From Rhodovulum sp. 12E13 (lineage in GTDB: Bacteria > Pseudomonadota > Alphaproteobacteria > Rhodobacterales > Rhodobacteraceae), in NCBI RefSeq assembly GCF_003340565.1, contig NZ_QPLK01000007.1:150699-214698 (forward strand): DNA of 64,000 nt. The letters are read 5' to 3'. Each line of letters begins with the position of its first letter. Positions within the stretch are counted from its first letter, which is position 1. A program made the position numbers and the translations under genes. Shown here one piece after another: positions 1 to 13,944 of this stretch. The notes under the pieces are model-generated. The model did not search any database. It was given only the letters and a program-made list of their open reading frames with translations, and was not told the DNA's origin.

Positions 1-1140
1 GAGTCCGTCTCGGAGGGCCACCCCGACAAGGTCTGCGACCGCATCTCCGACGCCGTCCTCGACGCGTTCCTCGCCGAGGAGGAGCACGCCCGCGTCGGCT
101 GCGAGACCTTCGCGACCTCCGGCCTCGTGGTGATCGGCGGCGAGGTGGGCCTGTCCGACCAGGATCGCCTGAAGGATTACATGGGCCGCATCCCCCAGCT
201 CGCGCGCGACTGCATCCGCGACATCGGCTACGAGCAGGACAAGTTCCACTGGAACACCTGCCACGTGCTGAACTTCCTGCACGAGCAGTCGGCCAACATC
301 GCCCAGGGCGTCGACCGCGAGGGCGCGGGCGACCAGGGCATCATGTTCGGTTACGCGACCGACGAGACGCCCGAGCTGATGCCGGCGCCGATCCAGTACG
401 CCCACAAGATCCTGCGTCTGATGGCCGAGGCGCGCAAGGCGGGGAAGGAGCCAAAGCTCGGCCCCGACTCCAAGTCGCAGCTCTCGGTGCGCTACGAGGA
501 CGGCATGCCGGTCGAGCTGACTCAGATCGTGCTGTCGACCCAGCACCTCGACCCGGGCCTGACCTCCGACGACGTGCGCGCCATCGTCGAGCCCTATATC
601 CGCGCCGCGGTGCCGGGCGAATGGATCACCGACAAGACGGAATGGTGGGTGAACCCGACCGGCTCGTTCGTGATCGGCGGCCCGGATTCGGATGCCGGTC
701 TGACGGGCCGCAAGATCATCGTCGACACCTATGGCGGCGCGGCGCCGCACGGGGGCGGGGCGTTCTCGGGCAAGGACCCGACCAAGGTCGACCGTTCGGC
801 CGCCTACGCGGCGCGCTACCTGGCCAAGAACGTCGTCGCGGCGGGCCTGGCGAAGAAGTGCACGCTGCAGATCTCCTACGCGATCGGCGTGGCCAGGCCG
901 CTGTCGATCTACATCGACACGCACGGAACGGGCGAGGTGGACGATACAGCCATCGAGCGTGCCGTGGCGGAGGCGATGGACCTGACGCCCCGCGGCATCC
1001 GCCTGCACCTCGCGCTGAACCGGCCGATCTACCAGAAAACCTCGGCCTACGGCCATTTCGGCCGGGCGCCGGAGGAAGACGGCGCGTTCTCGTGGGAAAA
1101 GACCGATCTGACAGAGGCGCTCAAGGCCGCCATCCGCTGA
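1..1140 (+). CDS. metK: S-adenosylmethionine synthetase, 5' end cut by window edge
   Basis: MetK makes S-adenosylmethionine from methionine and ATP in the cytosol. The frame is open from the first base, with [10 protein letters not shown] as the first residues seen, which is the conserved N-terminal ATP/methionine motif. The later [22 protein letters not shown] phosphate-loop region is split here into its key parts GGGAFSGKD and KVDRSAAY. About 379 residues are present, so only some 10-15 residues and the start codon are missing. Any SAM-sensing leader would lie outside the window. A strong GC hairpin follows the stop. No downstream partner gene is seen on this strand. Confidence 0.97.
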   Translation, partial: ESVSEGHPDKVCDRISDAVLDAFLAEEEHARVGCETFATSGLVVIGGEVGLSDQDRLKDYMGRIPQLARDCIRDIGYEQDKFHWNTCHVLNFLHEQSANIAQGVDREGAGDQGIMFGYATDETPELMPAPIQYAHKILRLMAEARKAGKEPKLGPDSKSQLSVRYEDGMPVELTQIVLSTQHLDPGLTSDDVRAIVEPYIRAAVPGEWITDKTEWWVNPTGSFVIGGPDSDAGLTGRKIIVDTYGGAAPHGGGAFSGKDPTKVDRSAAYAARYLAKNVVAAGLAKKCTLQISYAIGVARPLSIYIDTHGTGEVDDTAIERAVAEAMDLTPRGIRLHLALNRPIYQKTSAYGHFGRAPEEDGAFSWEKTDLTEALKAAIR

Positions 1141-1147
1141 GGGGGCT

Positions 1148-1183
1148 CCCCCGGCCCGACGCCCTGCGCGACCGGGCCGGGGG
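1148..1183 (+). terminator. GC-rich hairpin after metK
   Basis: A perfect 11-bp stem (CCCCCGGCCCG against CGGGCCGGGGG) encloses a 14-nt loop, beginning 8 nt after the metK stop. No T-run follows, so it may be a weak or factor-dependent terminator or only an RNA-stabilising hairpin. The rest of the 231-bp gap to rluB shows nothing else convincing. Confidence 0.45.
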
Positions 1184-1371
1184 CGCTCCCGCCTCCGCTC
1201 GGGCGGCTGCGCGCCCTCGCTCCGTTGGGCCCGGCCGCGCGCGGGGGCGCGCGCGGCTGCGGCGCTCCGTGCGACGCGGCCCGACAAGCGGGCAGGGTGG
1301 TGCGACATGGGGGCCGCCCGGGCGGATCGTGGGCGCCGGCTGCCCCGGCGTATCGTGCCGGGTCTGGCGGC

Positions 1372-2235
1372 TCAGCCCCTCGCCGGGGGCTTGCGGCGGC
1401 GGGGCGCCGGCCTGTCGGACGGCTTGCGTGGCGGGCGGGCCTTGTCGGTCGGCCGGGAGGGTCCGGCCGATTGCGCCTTTTCCGTCGCGCGGGGGCGAAA
1501 GTGCTCGTCGAGGCCGAGCTGGTCGCGCAGCACACGGGCGCGCACCTCTTCGACCGCGCCGGGGGCGAGCTTGCCCAGCTGGAACGGCCCGTAGCTGACG
1601 CGGATCAGGCGCGAGACGGGCATGCCAGCCGCCTCGAGCGCGCGGCGGATCTCGCGGTTCCTGCCCTCGCGCAGCGCCACCGTCAGCCAGGCGTTGGCCC
1701 CCTGCTGGCGGTCGAGGCTCACCTGCATCGGCTGGAACCGCTCTCCGTCGAGCACCAGCCCCTCGCGCAGGGGCGCGAGCCGCTCGTCGGTGGGCGTGCC
1801 GTGAACCCGCACGCGGTAGCGGCGCAGCCAGCCGGTCGACGGCAGCTCCATCCGCCGCTTGAGCGCGCCGTCGTTGGTGAGCAGCAGCAGCCCCTCGGAA
1901 GTGAGGTCGAGCCGGCCGACCGACAGGACCCGCGGCATCCCCTCGGGCAGCGCGTCGAACACGGTGCGGCGGCCCTTCTCGTCCCTCGCCGTGGTCACGA
2001 GGCCGGGCGGCTTGTGGTAGAGCCAGAGCCGCGGCGGCTCGGGTGCGGCGAGCGGCTGGCCGTCGACGGTGACGCGATCCTCGGGGGCGATGTCGAGCGC
2101 GGGGCTGTCGATGCGCTGGCCATTGACCGCGACGCGGCCCTCGCCGATCAGCCGCTCGGCCTCGCGGCGCGAGGCGCGGCCCGACCGGGCGATGACCTTG
2201 GCGATGCGCTCGCCCTTCTGGGGGATGTCCGACAT
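1372..2235 (-). CDS. rluB: 23S rRNA pseudouridine synthase, RluB/RsuA family
   Basis: The enzyme isomerises a uridine in rRNA; the exact target (RluB, RluE or RluF type) cannot be fixed by eye. An S4 RNA-binding domain covers about residues 5-50 (RIAKVIARSGRASRREAE). The catalytic domain follows, with the GRLDLTSEGLLLLTNDG motif holding the catalytic Asp. The last 40 residues are a Lys/Arg/Pro-rich basic tail, common in alphaproteobacterial members. The start MSDIPQKGER at 2235 fits the family; the frame is open for 65 more codons upstream, but those have no family resemblance. It is divergent from tadA with 64 bp between the chosen starts, so the two probably share a promoter region. Confidence 0.9.
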   Translation of the reverse strand: MSDIPQKGERIAKVIARSGRASRREAERLIGEGRVAVNGQRIDSPALDIAPEDRVTVDGQPLAAPEPPRLWLYHKPPGLVTTARDEKGRRTVFDALPEGMPRVLSVGRLDLTSEGLLLLTNDGALKRRMELPSTGWLRRYRVRVHGTPTDERLAPLREGLVLDGERFQPMQVSLDRQQGANAWLTVALREGRNREIRRALEAAGMPVSRLIRVSYGPFQLGKLAPGAVEEVRARVLRDQLGLDEHFRPRATEKAQSAGPSRPTDKARPPRKPSDRPAPRRRKPPARG

Positions 2236-2299
2236 GGGGCGCCCATACCGGGGCGGCGCAGGCTTGCCAAGCGGCGCGGGCCGCGCCATGGCCGGGGCC

Positions 2300-2749
2300 A
2301 TGCGGTTTGCGGGGCACATGGCGGCGGCGCTGGGCGAGGCGCGGGCGGCAGCGGCGCGGGGCGAGGTGCCGGTGGGCGCCGTCGTGGTCTCGCCCGGCGG
2401 CGCGGTGGTGGCCCGCGCCGGCAACCGCACGCGCGAACTGGCCGACCCCTCGGCCCATGCCGAGATGCTGGCGCTTCGCGCCGCCTGCGCCGCGCTGCGA
2501 TCCGAGCGGCTGCCGGGCCACGCGCTCTACGTCACCCTGGAGCCCTGCGCGATGTGCGCGGGCGCCATCGCGGCGGCACGGATCGCCCGGCTGATCTATG
2601 GCGCGGCCGATCCCAAGTCAGGCGGGGTGGCGCATGGGGCGCGCGTCTTCACCCATCCGCAGGCCCATCACTCTCCGGAAGTGATCGACGGCGTGGGCGA
2701 GGCCGAGGCGGAACGGCTGCTCAAGACGTTCTTCGCCGCCCGGCGTTGA
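2300..2749 (+). CDS. tadA: tRNA-specific adenosine deaminase
   Basis: TadA deaminates adenosine 34 of tRNA-Arg(ACG) to inosine. The zinc-dependent deaminase motifs are clear: HAEM (His ligand and catalytic Glu) near residue 50 and PCAMC (two Cys ligands) near residue 80. The C-terminal FFAARR ending is typical of Rhodobacteraceae TadA. At about 149 residues it has family length. I chose MRFAGHMAAALGEA because homologues start just before this helix; an ATG 12 bp upstream (2288) is an alternative. No strong ribosome-binding site is visible for either. It converges with the M23 peptidase gene 10 bp downstream. Confidence 0.93.
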   Translation: MRFAGHMAAALGEARAAAARGEVPVGAVVVSPGGAVVARAGNRTRELADPSAHAEMLALRAACAALRSERLPGHALYVTLEPCAMCAGAIAAARIARLIYGAADPKSGGVAHGARVFTHPQAHHSPEVIDGVGEAEAERLLKTFFAARR

Positions 2750-2759
2750 GCGAAGGCGC

Positions 2760-3760
2760 TCAGGGAATCACGGCACGCACCTCAGCCGTGTCGAGCGGGG
2801 CGCCATCGCGGATCACCGTGGCGCGTGCCGTCCAGTTGCCCTCGGGCAGACCCCCCTCGGGGGCGCGGCGGCCGAACGCGCGGAACAGGAAGGGCTGGGC
2901 GCGCTCGATCGTCACCTCGTGGCGTGCGAAGGGGCCGGCGGGGCCGGCGATCTCGAAGGTGACCACGTCGCCCGCCTGCCCGTTGGCGAGGAAGGCCCAG
3001 GCCACGATCGCGGGGGCGCCCGGTCCGAGCCCGTCTTCCGGCAGGCCGGCCTTGACCGCGTCGTATTCCGGCACGGACTCGGCGAGGCCGGCGTCGATCA
3101 CGCCGCCCGGATCGTAGGCGATCGGATCAGCCCAGAGCGGCTGCTCCGCCCCGCCGCAGGATGCGTCGGCGGCGGGGCGGAACGGGTCGACCACGCGGCC
3201 CTTGTGGCGAACCGAGAGATGAAGGTGCGGAAAGCTCGCGAGCCCGGACATGCCCACCAGGCCGACCACGGTGCCGGCGCCGACCTGGTCGCCCGGGCGG
3301 ACGGCGACGGAGCCCTGCCGGAGGTGGCAATACTGTGTCTCCCAGCCGCCGCCGTGGCTGATGACAAGGCCGTTGCCGCAATCCCGCCCGGTCACGTCGG
3401 GGGCGCCCTCGGTGCCCTGGCGGATGTCGGCCATCCCGTCACGCACGCGTAGCACGGTGCCGGGCGCGGCAGCGGTCACGGCGACGCCCGCGCGCATCGC
3501 CGCTTCGGTGGGCAGGGCGATGTCGGTGCCCTTGTGGCCATCGTTGGCGAGTGCGCCGCAGGCGAAGTCGCGCACGCCCGGCCCGGGGTCGCGGTCGACG
3601 TATTGCTGGATGTAGCAGTCGCGCCCCAGAGTGCACTCGACGGGCAGCGCGAACCGGGGCTGCTGCTGCGCCGCCGCCGTGGCGGCGACGCCCGCAGACA
3701 GAGCCGCGACAGTAACGAAAAAGGGCGCCCGAAGGCGCCCTGATCCGATGTGGGCCGGTC

Positions 3761-3764
<4 letters not shown>
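2760..3764 (-). CDS. Exported M23-family metallopeptidase (LytM domain)
   Basis: This is a secreted, probably periplasmic, peptidoglycan-acting or regulatory LytM protein of 334 residues. Residues 1-35 form a signal peptide ending near ATAAAQ. Zinc-ligand motifs of the M23 fold are present: GHKGTD near residue 77 and HLHLS near residue 165. The C-terminal 140 residues are a beta-rich region that I do not recognise. Its ATG overlaps the clpA stop by 4 nt (ATGA), so translation is probably coupled to clpA. A textbook intrinsic terminator lies inside its first 16 codons, which should limit how much of it is made from clpA transcripts. Confidence 0.88.
3718..3740 (-). terminator. Intrinsic terminator inside the signal-peptide codons of the M23 gene
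   Basis: Read on the minus strand this is GGGCGCC-TTCG-GGCGCCC followed by TTTTT: a 7-bp perfect stem, a stable UUCG tetraloop and a U-run. It lies 21-43 nt downstream of the clpA stop but within codons 9-16 of the downstream gene. It is probably the clpA terminator doubling as an attenuator of the peptidase gene. Confidence 0.8.
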
Positions 3765-6094
<2,330 letters not shown>

Positions 6095-6353
6095 GTGACC
6101 TGTTCCTTTCCTGTCGGGCCGCGACGGGGCGCGCGGGGCGCGCGAGACCGCAACGACCGTGGCCTCATGAGATTAAAGTTTGGTTGGGCGAGCGGCGGCT
6201 TCAAGTCTTTTCTTGCGCGATCCGCCGTATCCTTCGGCGCATGCTCAAATTGTGATCCGCTCGTGCACCGCGTCGACGGGCGGAGAGCACAGATGGGAGC
6301 GCCCGCTCGCGCGCGCAAGTCCGCCGCCCGCGGGAGCGCCCCGGCGGCGGCCG

Positions 6354-7139
6354 TCAAAACGCGTCCTTTCGGCGGCGGATCTCGGCGAAGACCTCGGCGT
6401 CTTCCGCCCCGGCCATGCCGAGCTTTTCCTTCATGTCGGGCTCGCGCGCGCGCAGGAAGGGGTTTGCGGCGAGTTCCTCGGCGAGCTGCGAGGGCACGGT
6501 GGGCTGCCCGGCCGCGCGCCGCGCCTTCACCGCGTGGATGCGCGCCTCGAGCGCGGGGTTGCCGGCATCCACGGTCTCGGCGAAGCGGCAGTTGGCCTCG
6601 GTATACTCGTGCCCCGAGCAGACGATCGTCTCCGGGGGCAGGGCCGCGAGGCCGCAGAGCGTGTGCCACATGGTCTCCGCGTCGCCCTCGAAGAGACGCC
6701 CGCAGCCCATCGCCATCAGGCTGTCGCCGGTGAACACCGCGTGCGCGTTGGGCAGGTGGTAGGCAACGTGGCCCATGGTGTGGCCCGACGCCTCCATGAC
6801 GTGCACCGCGTGCCCGAAGAGCGTGAAGGTGTCGCCCGGCTCCACGGCCTCGTCGAGGGCGGGCAGCCGGTGGGCGTCGCGGCGTGCCCCGATCACCCGG
6901 ACGCCATCCGCGCGCAGCGCCTCCACGCCTGCGACATGGTCGCCGTGGTGGTGGGTGATGAGAATGTCGGTCAGCCTCCGGCCGCGGCGCTCCAGCTCGG
7001 CGGCGATGGGGTTCGCCTCGGGTGCGTCGACCAGGGCCGCGCCCGTGCCCTCGGGGTCGAGGACGAGAAAGGCGTAATTGTCGGTCCGGCAGGGGATGGT
7101 CACGATCTCGGGGGCACGGTTGGCAGGCGCTTCGGTCAT
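6354..7139 (-). CDS. gloB: Hydroxyacylglutathione hydrolase (glyoxalase II)
   Basis: GloB hydrolyses S-D-lactoylglutathione to D-lactate and glutathione in methylglyoxal detoxification. The metallo-beta-lactamase fold is evident from THHHGDH near residue 57 (binuclear metal site), GHTMGH near residue 117 and the FTGDSL strand with its bridging Asp. The 261-residue length and the C-terminal MKEKLG and [11 protein letters not shown] segments match the family. The start is fixed by AGGAGGAGACAAG immediately before the ATG. It is divergently arranged with the methyltransferase gene 156 bp away, a pairing I know from Rhodobacteraceae genomes. Confidence 0.95.
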   Translation of the reverse strand: MTEAPANRAPEIVTIPCRTDNYAFLVLDPEGTGAALVDAPEANPIAAELERRGRRLTDILITHHHGDHVAGVEALRADGVRVIGARRDAHRLPALDEAVEPGDTFTLFGHAVHVMEASGHTMGHVAYHLPNAHAVFTGDSLMAMGCGRLFEGDAETMWHTLCGLAALPPETIVCSGHEYTEANCRFAETVDAGNPALEARIHAVKARRAAGQPTVPSQLAEELAANPFLRAREPDMKEKLGMAGAEDAEVFAEIRRRKDAF

Positions 7140-7295
7140 CTTGTCTCCTCCTCGTCCGTAGGGCGCCACTCGGTCGGCAGACAGCGCGGCGTGCCCCTCA
7201 TGCACCTGATCCGGTCCGTTCCGCTGGGGGCGTTCCGTCAACGCCGTCGACGGCATATGTTCACCGAGGGTGGCCCGAAGCGAAGGCGCGGCGCA

Positions 7296-8063
7296 ATGCA
7301 TCTCGACGTGCTCGACCTCAGAGACTTCTATTACCGGACCCGGATCGGGCGGGTCGCGCAGCGCGCCGTGCGCGACCGGGTCGAGGCGTTCTGGACGCCG
7401 GGCGAGGTGCGCGGGCAGAACGTGGTCGGCTTCGGCTTCGCGGTCCCGCTTCTGCGGCCCTACCTGCAGACGGCGCGGCGGGTGATCGCCCTCATGCCCG
7501 CCCAGCAGGGGGTGATGCCGTGGCCTGCGGGCGCGCCGAACGTCTCTGTCCTCTGCGAGGAGACGCTCTGGCCCGTCGACACCGGCTTCGTCGACAAGCT
7601 GATCGTGCTGCACGGGCTGGAGACCTGCGAGAACCCGCACGCCCTGCTCGAGGAGGCCTCGCGCGTTCTCGGCCCCGGGGGGCGGGCGCTGTTCGTGGTG
7701 CCCAACCGCTCGGGCCTGTGGGCGCGGCGCGACGCGACGCCCTTCGGATTCGGCCGCCCCTATTCGCTCGGCCAGCTCGAGGCCCAGCTCAAGCGGCACG
7801 CCTTCGTGCCCGAGCGGCACATGGCGGCCCTGTTCTCGCCGCCCTCCGAAAGCCGCTTCTGGCTCAGGAGCGCGGGCTGGGTGGAAAAGGCCGGGCGGCG
7901 CGTGTCGAACTCGCTCGCCGGCGGGGTCTTTCTCGTCGAGGCATGCAAGGAGGGGCGGCGGCCCGGCGGCGCCTCGGTGAAGGACGAGGTGCGCTCGCCT
8001 CTGAGAATCCTCGACGGCGTGACCGCGCCCGCGCCCAAGCCCGCCCGCGTGCACCCGGGATGA
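7296..8063 (+). CDS. SAM-dependent methyltransferase-like protein (class I)
   Basis: This is a cytosolic protein of 255 residues with a Rossmann-type methyltransferase core. It has the family-typical [15 protein letters not shown] start, a QNVVGFGFA stretch replacing the usual glycine-rich SAM loop, and a methyltransferase-11-like motif [15 protein letters not shown] near residue 130. Its substrate is not known. The start MHLDVLDL is chosen because homologues begin there; the frame is open further upstream without resemblance. The divergent pairing with gloB is conserved in the group. The Gly motif is degenerate, so catalytic activity is not certain. Confidence 0.8.
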   Translation: MHLDVLDLRDFYYRTRIGRVAQRAVRDRVEAFWTPGEVRGQNVVGFGFAVPLLRPYLQTARRVIALMPAQQGVMPWPAGAPNVSVLCEETLWPVDTGFVDKLIVLHGLETCENPHALLEEASRVLGPGGRALFVVPNRSGLWARRDATPFGFGRPYSLGQLEAQLKRHAFVPERHMAALFSPPSESRFWLRSAGWVEKAGRRVSNSLAGGVFLVEACKEGRRPGGASVKDEVRSPLRILDGVTAPAPKPARVHPG

Positions 8064-8378
8064 CCGCGCCGCGCCGCGGCCGGCCGCCGGACGGTGCCGC
8101 GGCGCAGGCGGCTCGATTGCGCTAACGGGGCGGCCTGTGCCGACGCCCCGACGCTGGCACTGGCTTCAACCCTTTGAACCTGCTTTTAAAAATGGGCTTC
8201 CGCCGCGTCTCGCCGCACCCGCGAAAGAGCCAGCCTACGCAGTTGCAGCGCCCACATGGCTCTGCTAGACGCCTTCCCAATCCAAGGGGGCGCCCCTTTC
8301 GAGGGGGGCGAGACCTTGCGTGCCGTCCGCCCCTGGCCCGCCGGGGGCGGAGCGGGCCGACAGGACGAAGGGGTGGAC
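8064..8378. other. Intergenic region upstream of the F1 ATP synthase operon
   Basis: These 315 bp separate the methyltransferase stop from atpH and should hold the atp promoter. There is an A/T-rich patch with TTGAAC and TTTTAAAAA around 8174-8193. I could not assign a confident -35/-10 pair. No gene or repeat is supported. Confidence 0.5.
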
Positions 8379-8939
8379 GTGTCAGAGACGGCTTCGATCT
8401 CAGCCAGCATTGCCGGGCGTTACGCCCAGGCCCTGTTCGACATCTGCAAGGAGGGCGGCGACCTCGAGGCGCTGGAGGCCGATGCCGACGCGCTTGCGGG
8501 GGCTCTCGATGCCTCCGACGAGTTGCGCGCCGTGATCGCCTCGCCCCGCGTCAGCCGTGACGAGATGGTGTCGATGGTGGGGGCGCTCGCCGGCGCCATG
8601 GGCCTGTCCAAGATGACCGCCAATACTCTGGGTCTCATGGCTGAGAAGCGGCGGCTTTTCACCCTGCCGCAATTCGTGTCGGGGCTGCACGCCATGATTG
8701 CGGCAGAGAAGGGCGAGGTCGAGGCGCAGGTCACCTCGGCCGTCGCGCTCTCCGACGAACAGAAGACCAAGATCGCGGACCTGCTCCGCGTGCGCTTCGG
8801 GCGCAACATCAAGCTGAACACGTCCGTCGACGAGGAACTGATCGGCGGCCTGATCGTGAAGGTGGGCTCGAAGATGATCGACACGTCGATCCGCACGCGG
8901 CTCGCCAACCTCCAGAACGCCATGAAAGAGGTCGGGTAA
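8379..8939 (+). CDS. atpH: F0F1 ATP synthase delta subunit
   Basis: The delta subunit links F1 to the peripheral stalk of ATP synthase. The 186 residues match family length. The N-terminal helical domain contains [12 protein letters not shown], and the C-terminal conserved segment reads [25 protein letters not shown]. The GTG at 8379 ([16 protein letters not shown]) matches the usual start of Rhodobacteraceae homologues. Another in-frame GTG lies 6 nt upstream, and GAAGGGG serves as the likely ribosome-binding site. It is the first gene of atpHAGDC and its stop overlaps the atpA start by 1 nt (TAATG). Confidence 0.94.
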   Translation: MSETASISASIAGRYAQALFDICKEGGDLEALEADADALAGALDASDELRAVIASPRVSRDEMVSMVGALAGAMGLSKMTANTLGLMAEKRRLFTLPQFVSGLHAMIAAEKGEVEAQVTSAVALSDEQKTKIADLLRVRFGRNIKLNTSVDEELIGGLIVKVGSKMIDTSIRTRLANLQNAMKEVG

Positions 8940-10477
8940 TGGCTCTGCAAGCTGCGGAAATCTCCGCGATCCTCAAGGACCAGATCAAGGGCTTCGGCGA
9001 AGAGGCCGAGGTCGCCGAAGTCGGCACCGTGCTGTCGGTCGGCGACGGTATCGCCCGCGTGCACGGCCTCGACAACGTGCAGGCCGGCGAGATGGTCGAG
9101 TTTCCCGGCGGTATCCGCGGCATGGCGCTGAACCTCGAGGAAGACAACGTCGGCATCGTGATCTTCGGCTCCGACCGGGACATCGGCGAGGGCGACACGG
9201 TCAAGCGCACCCAGTCGATCGTCGACGTGCCGGTGGGCGACGGCCTGCTGGGCCGGGTGGTCGACGCGCTCGGCATGCCGCTCGACGGCAAGGGCGAGAT
9301 CAAGTCGGCCGAGCGCCGCGTGGCCGACGTCAAGGCGCCGGGCATCATCCCGCGCAAGTCGGTGCACGAGCCCATGGCGACGGGGCTGAAGGCCATCGAC
9401 GCCATGATCCCGATCGGCCGCGGCCAGCGCGAGCTCATCATCGGCGACCGCCAGACCGGCAAGACCGCCGTGGCGCTCGACACGATCCTCAACCAGAAGA
9501 GCTACAACGACGCCGCCGGCGACGACGAGAGCAAGAAGCTCTACTGCATCTACGTCGCCGTCGGCCAGAAGCGGTCGACCGTCGCGCAGCTGGTGAAGAA
9601 GCTCGAGGAGACGGGCGCGATCGACTACACCACGGTCGTCGCCGCCACCGCCTCCGACCCGGCGCCGATGCAGTATCTCGCGCCCTACGCTGCCTGCGCC
9701 ATGGCCGAGTATTTCCGCGACAACGGCCGCCACGCGCTGATCGTCTACGACGACCTGTCGAAGCAGGCCGTGGCCTATCGCCAGATGTCGCTGCTGCTGC
9801 GCCGCCCGCCGGGCCGCGAGGCGTTCCCCGGCGACGTGTTCTATCTCCACTCCCGCCTGCTCGAGCGCGCGGCGAAGATGAACGACGACATGGGCGCCGG
9901 CTCGATGACCGCCCTGCCCATCGTCGAGACGCAGGCCGGCGACATCTCGGCCTTCATCCCGACCAACGTGATCTCGATCACCGATGGGCAGATCTTCCTC
10001 GAGACCGACCTGTTCTACCAGGGCATCCGCCCGGCGGTGAATACCGGCCTCTCGGTGAGCCGCGTGGGCTCGGCCGCGCAGACCGGCGCGATGAAGTCGG
10101 TCGCCGGGTCGATGAAGCTGGAGCTGGCGCAGTATCGCGAGATGGCGGCCTTTGCGCAGTTCGGCTCGGATCTCGACGCGGCCACCCAGCGCCTGCTCAA
10201 CCGCGGCGCGCGCCTGACCGAGCTGCTCAAGCAGCCGCAGTATTCGCCGCTCACCAACGCCGAGATCGTGGCAGTGATCTTCGCCGGCACGCAGGGCTTT
10301 CTCGACAAGGTCGACGTGAGCGATGTCAGCCGCTTCGAGGAGGGGCTGCTGCGCCACCTGCGCACCAAGCATTCCGACGTGCTCGAGTGGATCACCAACG
10401 AGGATCCGAAGATCAAGGGCGACGCCGCCGACCGCCTGAAGGGCGTGATCGAGGAATTCGCCAAGAGCTTCGCCTGA
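8939..10477 (+). CDS. atpA: F0F1 ATP synthase alpha subunit
   Basis: Alpha is the non-catalytic nucleotide-binding subunit of the F1 hexamer on the cytoplasmic face of the membrane. Its 512 residues match the family. The sequence has a beta-barrel N-domain, Walker [11 protein letters not shown] near residue 170, and the signature region [17 protein letters not shown] near residue 365. It starts directly at the atpH stop, so the two are translationally coupled. The F0 genes are not nearby, as is usual for Rhodobacterales, where F0 and F1 operons are separate. Confidence 0.98.
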   Translation: MALQAAEISAILKDQIKGFGEEAEVAEVGTVLSVGDGIARVHGLDNVQAGEMVEFPGGIRGMALNLEEDNVGIVIFGSDRDIGEGDTVKRTQSIVDVPVGDGLLGRVVDALGMPLDGKGEIKSAERRVADVKAPGIIPRKSVHEPMATGLKAIDAMIPIGRGQRELIIGDRQTGKTAVALDTILNQKSYNDAAGDDESKKLYCIYVAVGQKRSTVAQLVKKLEETGAIDYTTVVAATASDPAPMQYLAPYAACAMAEYFRDNGRHALIVYDDLSKQAVAYRQMSLLLRRPPGREAFPGDVFYLHSRLLERAAKMNDDMGAGSMTALPIVETQAGDISAFIPTNVISITDGQIFLETDLFYQGIRPAVNTGLSVSRVGSAAQTGAMKSVAGSMKLELAQYREMAAFAQFGSDLDAATQRLLNRGARLTELLKQPQYSPLTNAEIVAVIFAGTQGFLDKVDVSDVSRFEEGLLRHLRTKHSDVLEWITNEDPKIKGDAADRLKGVIEEFAKSFA

Positions 10478-10508
10478 GGGCGGGCCGATCTCTGGATAAG
10501 GGAGCGTC

Positions 10509-11393
10509 ATGCCCAGCCTTAAGGACCTCAAGAACCGGATCAACTCGGTCAAGTCGACCCGGAAGATCACCAAGGCGATGCAGATGGTCGCCGCCGCCAA
10601 GCTGCGCCGGGCGCAGGAGGCGGCGGAGGCCGCGCGCCCCTATGCCGAGCGGATGGAGACGGTCGTCGGCGGCCTCGCCCGCGCGGTGCAGGGCAGCGAA
10701 AGCGCGCCGAAGCTGCTTGCCGGCACCGGCAGCGACCAGCGCCACCTGCTGGTCGTCATGACCGCCGAGCGCGGCCTCTGCGGCGGCTTCAACACCTCGA
10801 TCGTCAAGCTCGCGCGACAGCACGCCGAACGGCTCAAGGGCGAGGGCAAGAGCGTCCACATCATGACCGTCGGGCGCAAGGGGCGCGACCAGCTCAAGCG
10901 CTTCCAGCCCGACACGCTCGGCGACGACCATGTCGACCTCTCCGGCGTCAAGCGGCTGGGTTACGACGACGCGCTCGGCATCGCGCAGGGCATTCTCGGT
11001 CGCTTCGACGAGGGCGAATTCGACGTCGCCACGATCTTCTACGCGCGCTTCAAGTCGGTGATCGCGCAGGAGCCGACGGCACAGCAGGTCATTCCCGCCC
11101 AGTTCGACGAGTCCGAGGGCGAAGGCGAGGGCGCGCGCACGCTGACCGATTACGAGCCGTCGGAAGAGGCGGTGCTGGCCGACCTGCTGCCACGCTCGGT
11201 GGCCACTCAGATCTTCACCGCGCTGCTGGAGAACGCCGCGTCCGAGCAGGGCGCGCGGATGTCGGCCATGGACAACGCCACCCGCAATGCCGGCGAGATG
11301 ATCGACGACCTGACACTCGAATACAACCGCACGCGCCAGGCGGCGATCACGACCGAGCTCATCGAGATCATCTCGGGCGCAGAGGCGCTCTAG
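10509..11393 (+). CDS. atpG: F0F1 ATP synthase gamma subunit
   Basis: Gamma is the rotating central shaft of F1. The N-terminal helix [20 protein letters not shown] and the C-terminal helix with [20 protein letters not shown] are both conserved family signatures. Its 294 residues match the expected size for alphaproteobacteria. It lies 31 bp after atpA with GATAAGGGAGCGTC ahead of the ATG as ribosome-binding site, inside the same operon. Confidence 0.97.
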   Translation: MPSLKDLKNRINSVKSTRKITKAMQMVAAAKLRRAQEAAEAARPYAERMETVVGGLARAVQGSESAPKLLAGTGSDQRHLLVVMTAERGLCGGFNTSIVKLARQHAERLKGEGKSVHIMTVGRKGRDQLKRFQPDTLGDDHVDLSGVKRLGYDDALGIAQGILGRFDEGEFDVATIFYARFKSVIAQEPTAQQVIPAQFDESEGEGEGARTLTDYEPSEEAVLADLLPRSVATQIFTALLENAASEQGARMSAMDNATRNAGEMIDDLTLEYNRTRQAAITTELIEIISGAEAL

Positions 11394-11481
11394 GGCGATA
11401 CGGTCGGCCGGGCGGATGCGCCCGACGGACGCATGACAAGAATTCGGGCGGCGGCGCCCAAAGGGAACCGGAGACGAATGA

Positions 11482-12906
<1,425 letters not shown>

Positions 12907-12995
12907 TCGCGCCCTCCTCGGCCGGGAGCCCGGAACCTCGACCATGAGTCCGGGCCTCTGGCCGTTGGCGGCGCCATGCTCATCGGGAGCTGACG

Positions 12996-13394
12996 ATGGC
13001 TGACACGATGCATTTCGACCTGGTCTCGCCCGAGCGGCGGCTCGACTCCTACGACGCGCGCGAGGTGCGCCTGCCCGGCGCCGAGGGCCAGCTGACCGCG
13101 ATGCCCGATCACGCACCGGTGATCACCACGCTGCGCCCCGGCCTCGTCGTGGTGACCGCCGCCGACGGGGCGGTCAAGAGCTACGCCGTGACCGGCGGCT
13201 TTGCCGAGATCACGCAGGATGGCACGGCGGTGCTCGCAGAGCGCGCCTATACCGCGAGCGCAGACAACAAGGCCGAGGTCGAGGCCCATCTCGAGGCCGC
13301 CCGCCGCAAGGCGGAGGAGGCACCGGAAGAGCACCGCGACGCCGCGCATCTCCTCGTCGACGATCTCGTGCAACTCATCGAGGACATGGTGTAA
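12996..13394 (+). CDS. atpC: F0F1 ATP synthase epsilon subunit
   Basis: Epsilon couples F1 to the c-ring and can inhibit ATP hydrolysis. The N-terminal beta-sandwich is recognisable from MHFDLVSPERRL, PGAEGQLTAMPDHAPVITTLRPG and YAVTGGFAEI, followed by a short C-terminal helical tail. Its 132 residues are normal for this group. The ATG is preceded by GGGAGCTGACG. It is the last F1 gene; the next gene on the strand starts 183 bp later, after weak GC hairpins without a T-run. Confidence 0.96.
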   Translation: MADTMHFDLVSPERRLDSYDAREVRLPGAEGQLTAMPDHAPVITTLRPGLVVVTAADGAVKSYAVTGGFAEITQDGTAVLAERAYTASADNKAEVEAHLEAARRKAEEAPEEHRDAAHLLVDDLVQLIEDMV

Positions 13395-13577
13395 CGCACC
13401 TCCCCGCAGGGGGGTGATCCGTCGATGGCCGCCGGTGCGTCGGTGCCGACGTAATCGCTCTCGCACGCGGCAACCGTCGCCCCGATCGTGCACGATCAAT
13501 GCTGAGGGAGCGCGTTGTTGGCCTGTCTCCACGGCCGTGCCCCAATTCCGCCGTCTTTCGGCGGCAGGGAGCGCGTG

Positions 13578-13925
13578 ATGGAGCGGATCGACGGAAATGG
13601 CCTCGGCGTCGCGAAGGGCAGCCTCATGCTCTTTTCCGACTTCGAGACGGGGGGCGCCATGTGGACGGGCGACGGCCCCCGCCTCGTGCGCCGCACGGTG
13701 CGTTTCCTGCGCCCGTTCCGTGCGGCGCCAACCGTCTTCGTCACGCCCGAGATGTGGGATTACGACAGTTCGGCCAACATCCGGGGCGATTTGACCGCCG
13801 AGGATGTCTCTGGCGAGAGCGCCGACATCGTGTTCAAGGTGTGGGCCGACACGCGCATCGCCCGCCTGCGCGTGGCATGGATGGCCCTCGGCCCCCTGCC
13901 GCACGACGACGACTGGGCACTCTGA
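13578..13925 (+). CDS. Small H-type lectin-domain protein
   Basis: The 115-residue protein has an H-type lectin-like core at about residues 38-105 (FVTPEMWDYDSSANIR, then FKVWADTRIARLRVAWMALG). In eukaryotes this fold binds GalNAc, but the bacterial role is unknown. No signal peptide is seen, so it is probably cytosolic. MERIDGNGLG is chosen as start because GGGAGCGCGTG lies just upstream. I recall similar genes downstream of atpC in Rhodobacteraceae, so it is probably a conserved neighbour, although 183 bp separates it from atpC. It converges with prs 19 bp further on. Confidence 0.75.
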   Translation: MERIDGNGLGVAKGSLMLFSDFETGGAMWTGDGPRLVRRTVRFLRPFRAAPTVFVTPEMWDYDSSANIRGDLTAEDVSGESADIVFKVWADTRIARLRVAWMALGPLPHDDDWAL

Positions 13926-13944
13926 CGCGCACCCCTGCGCAGGG

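Noticed and set aside
8420..10600. 726-codon minus-strand frame across atpA
   Set aside because: Composition is that of an antisense shadow (His/Asp/Leu/Arg-rich); atpA, atpH and atpG explain the DNA completely.
12928..12955. Inverted repeat between atpD and atpC considered as a terminator
   Set aside because: The stem is only 7 bp with a 14-nt loop and no T-run, and atpC must be expressed with the operon; mentioned only as a possible modulator.
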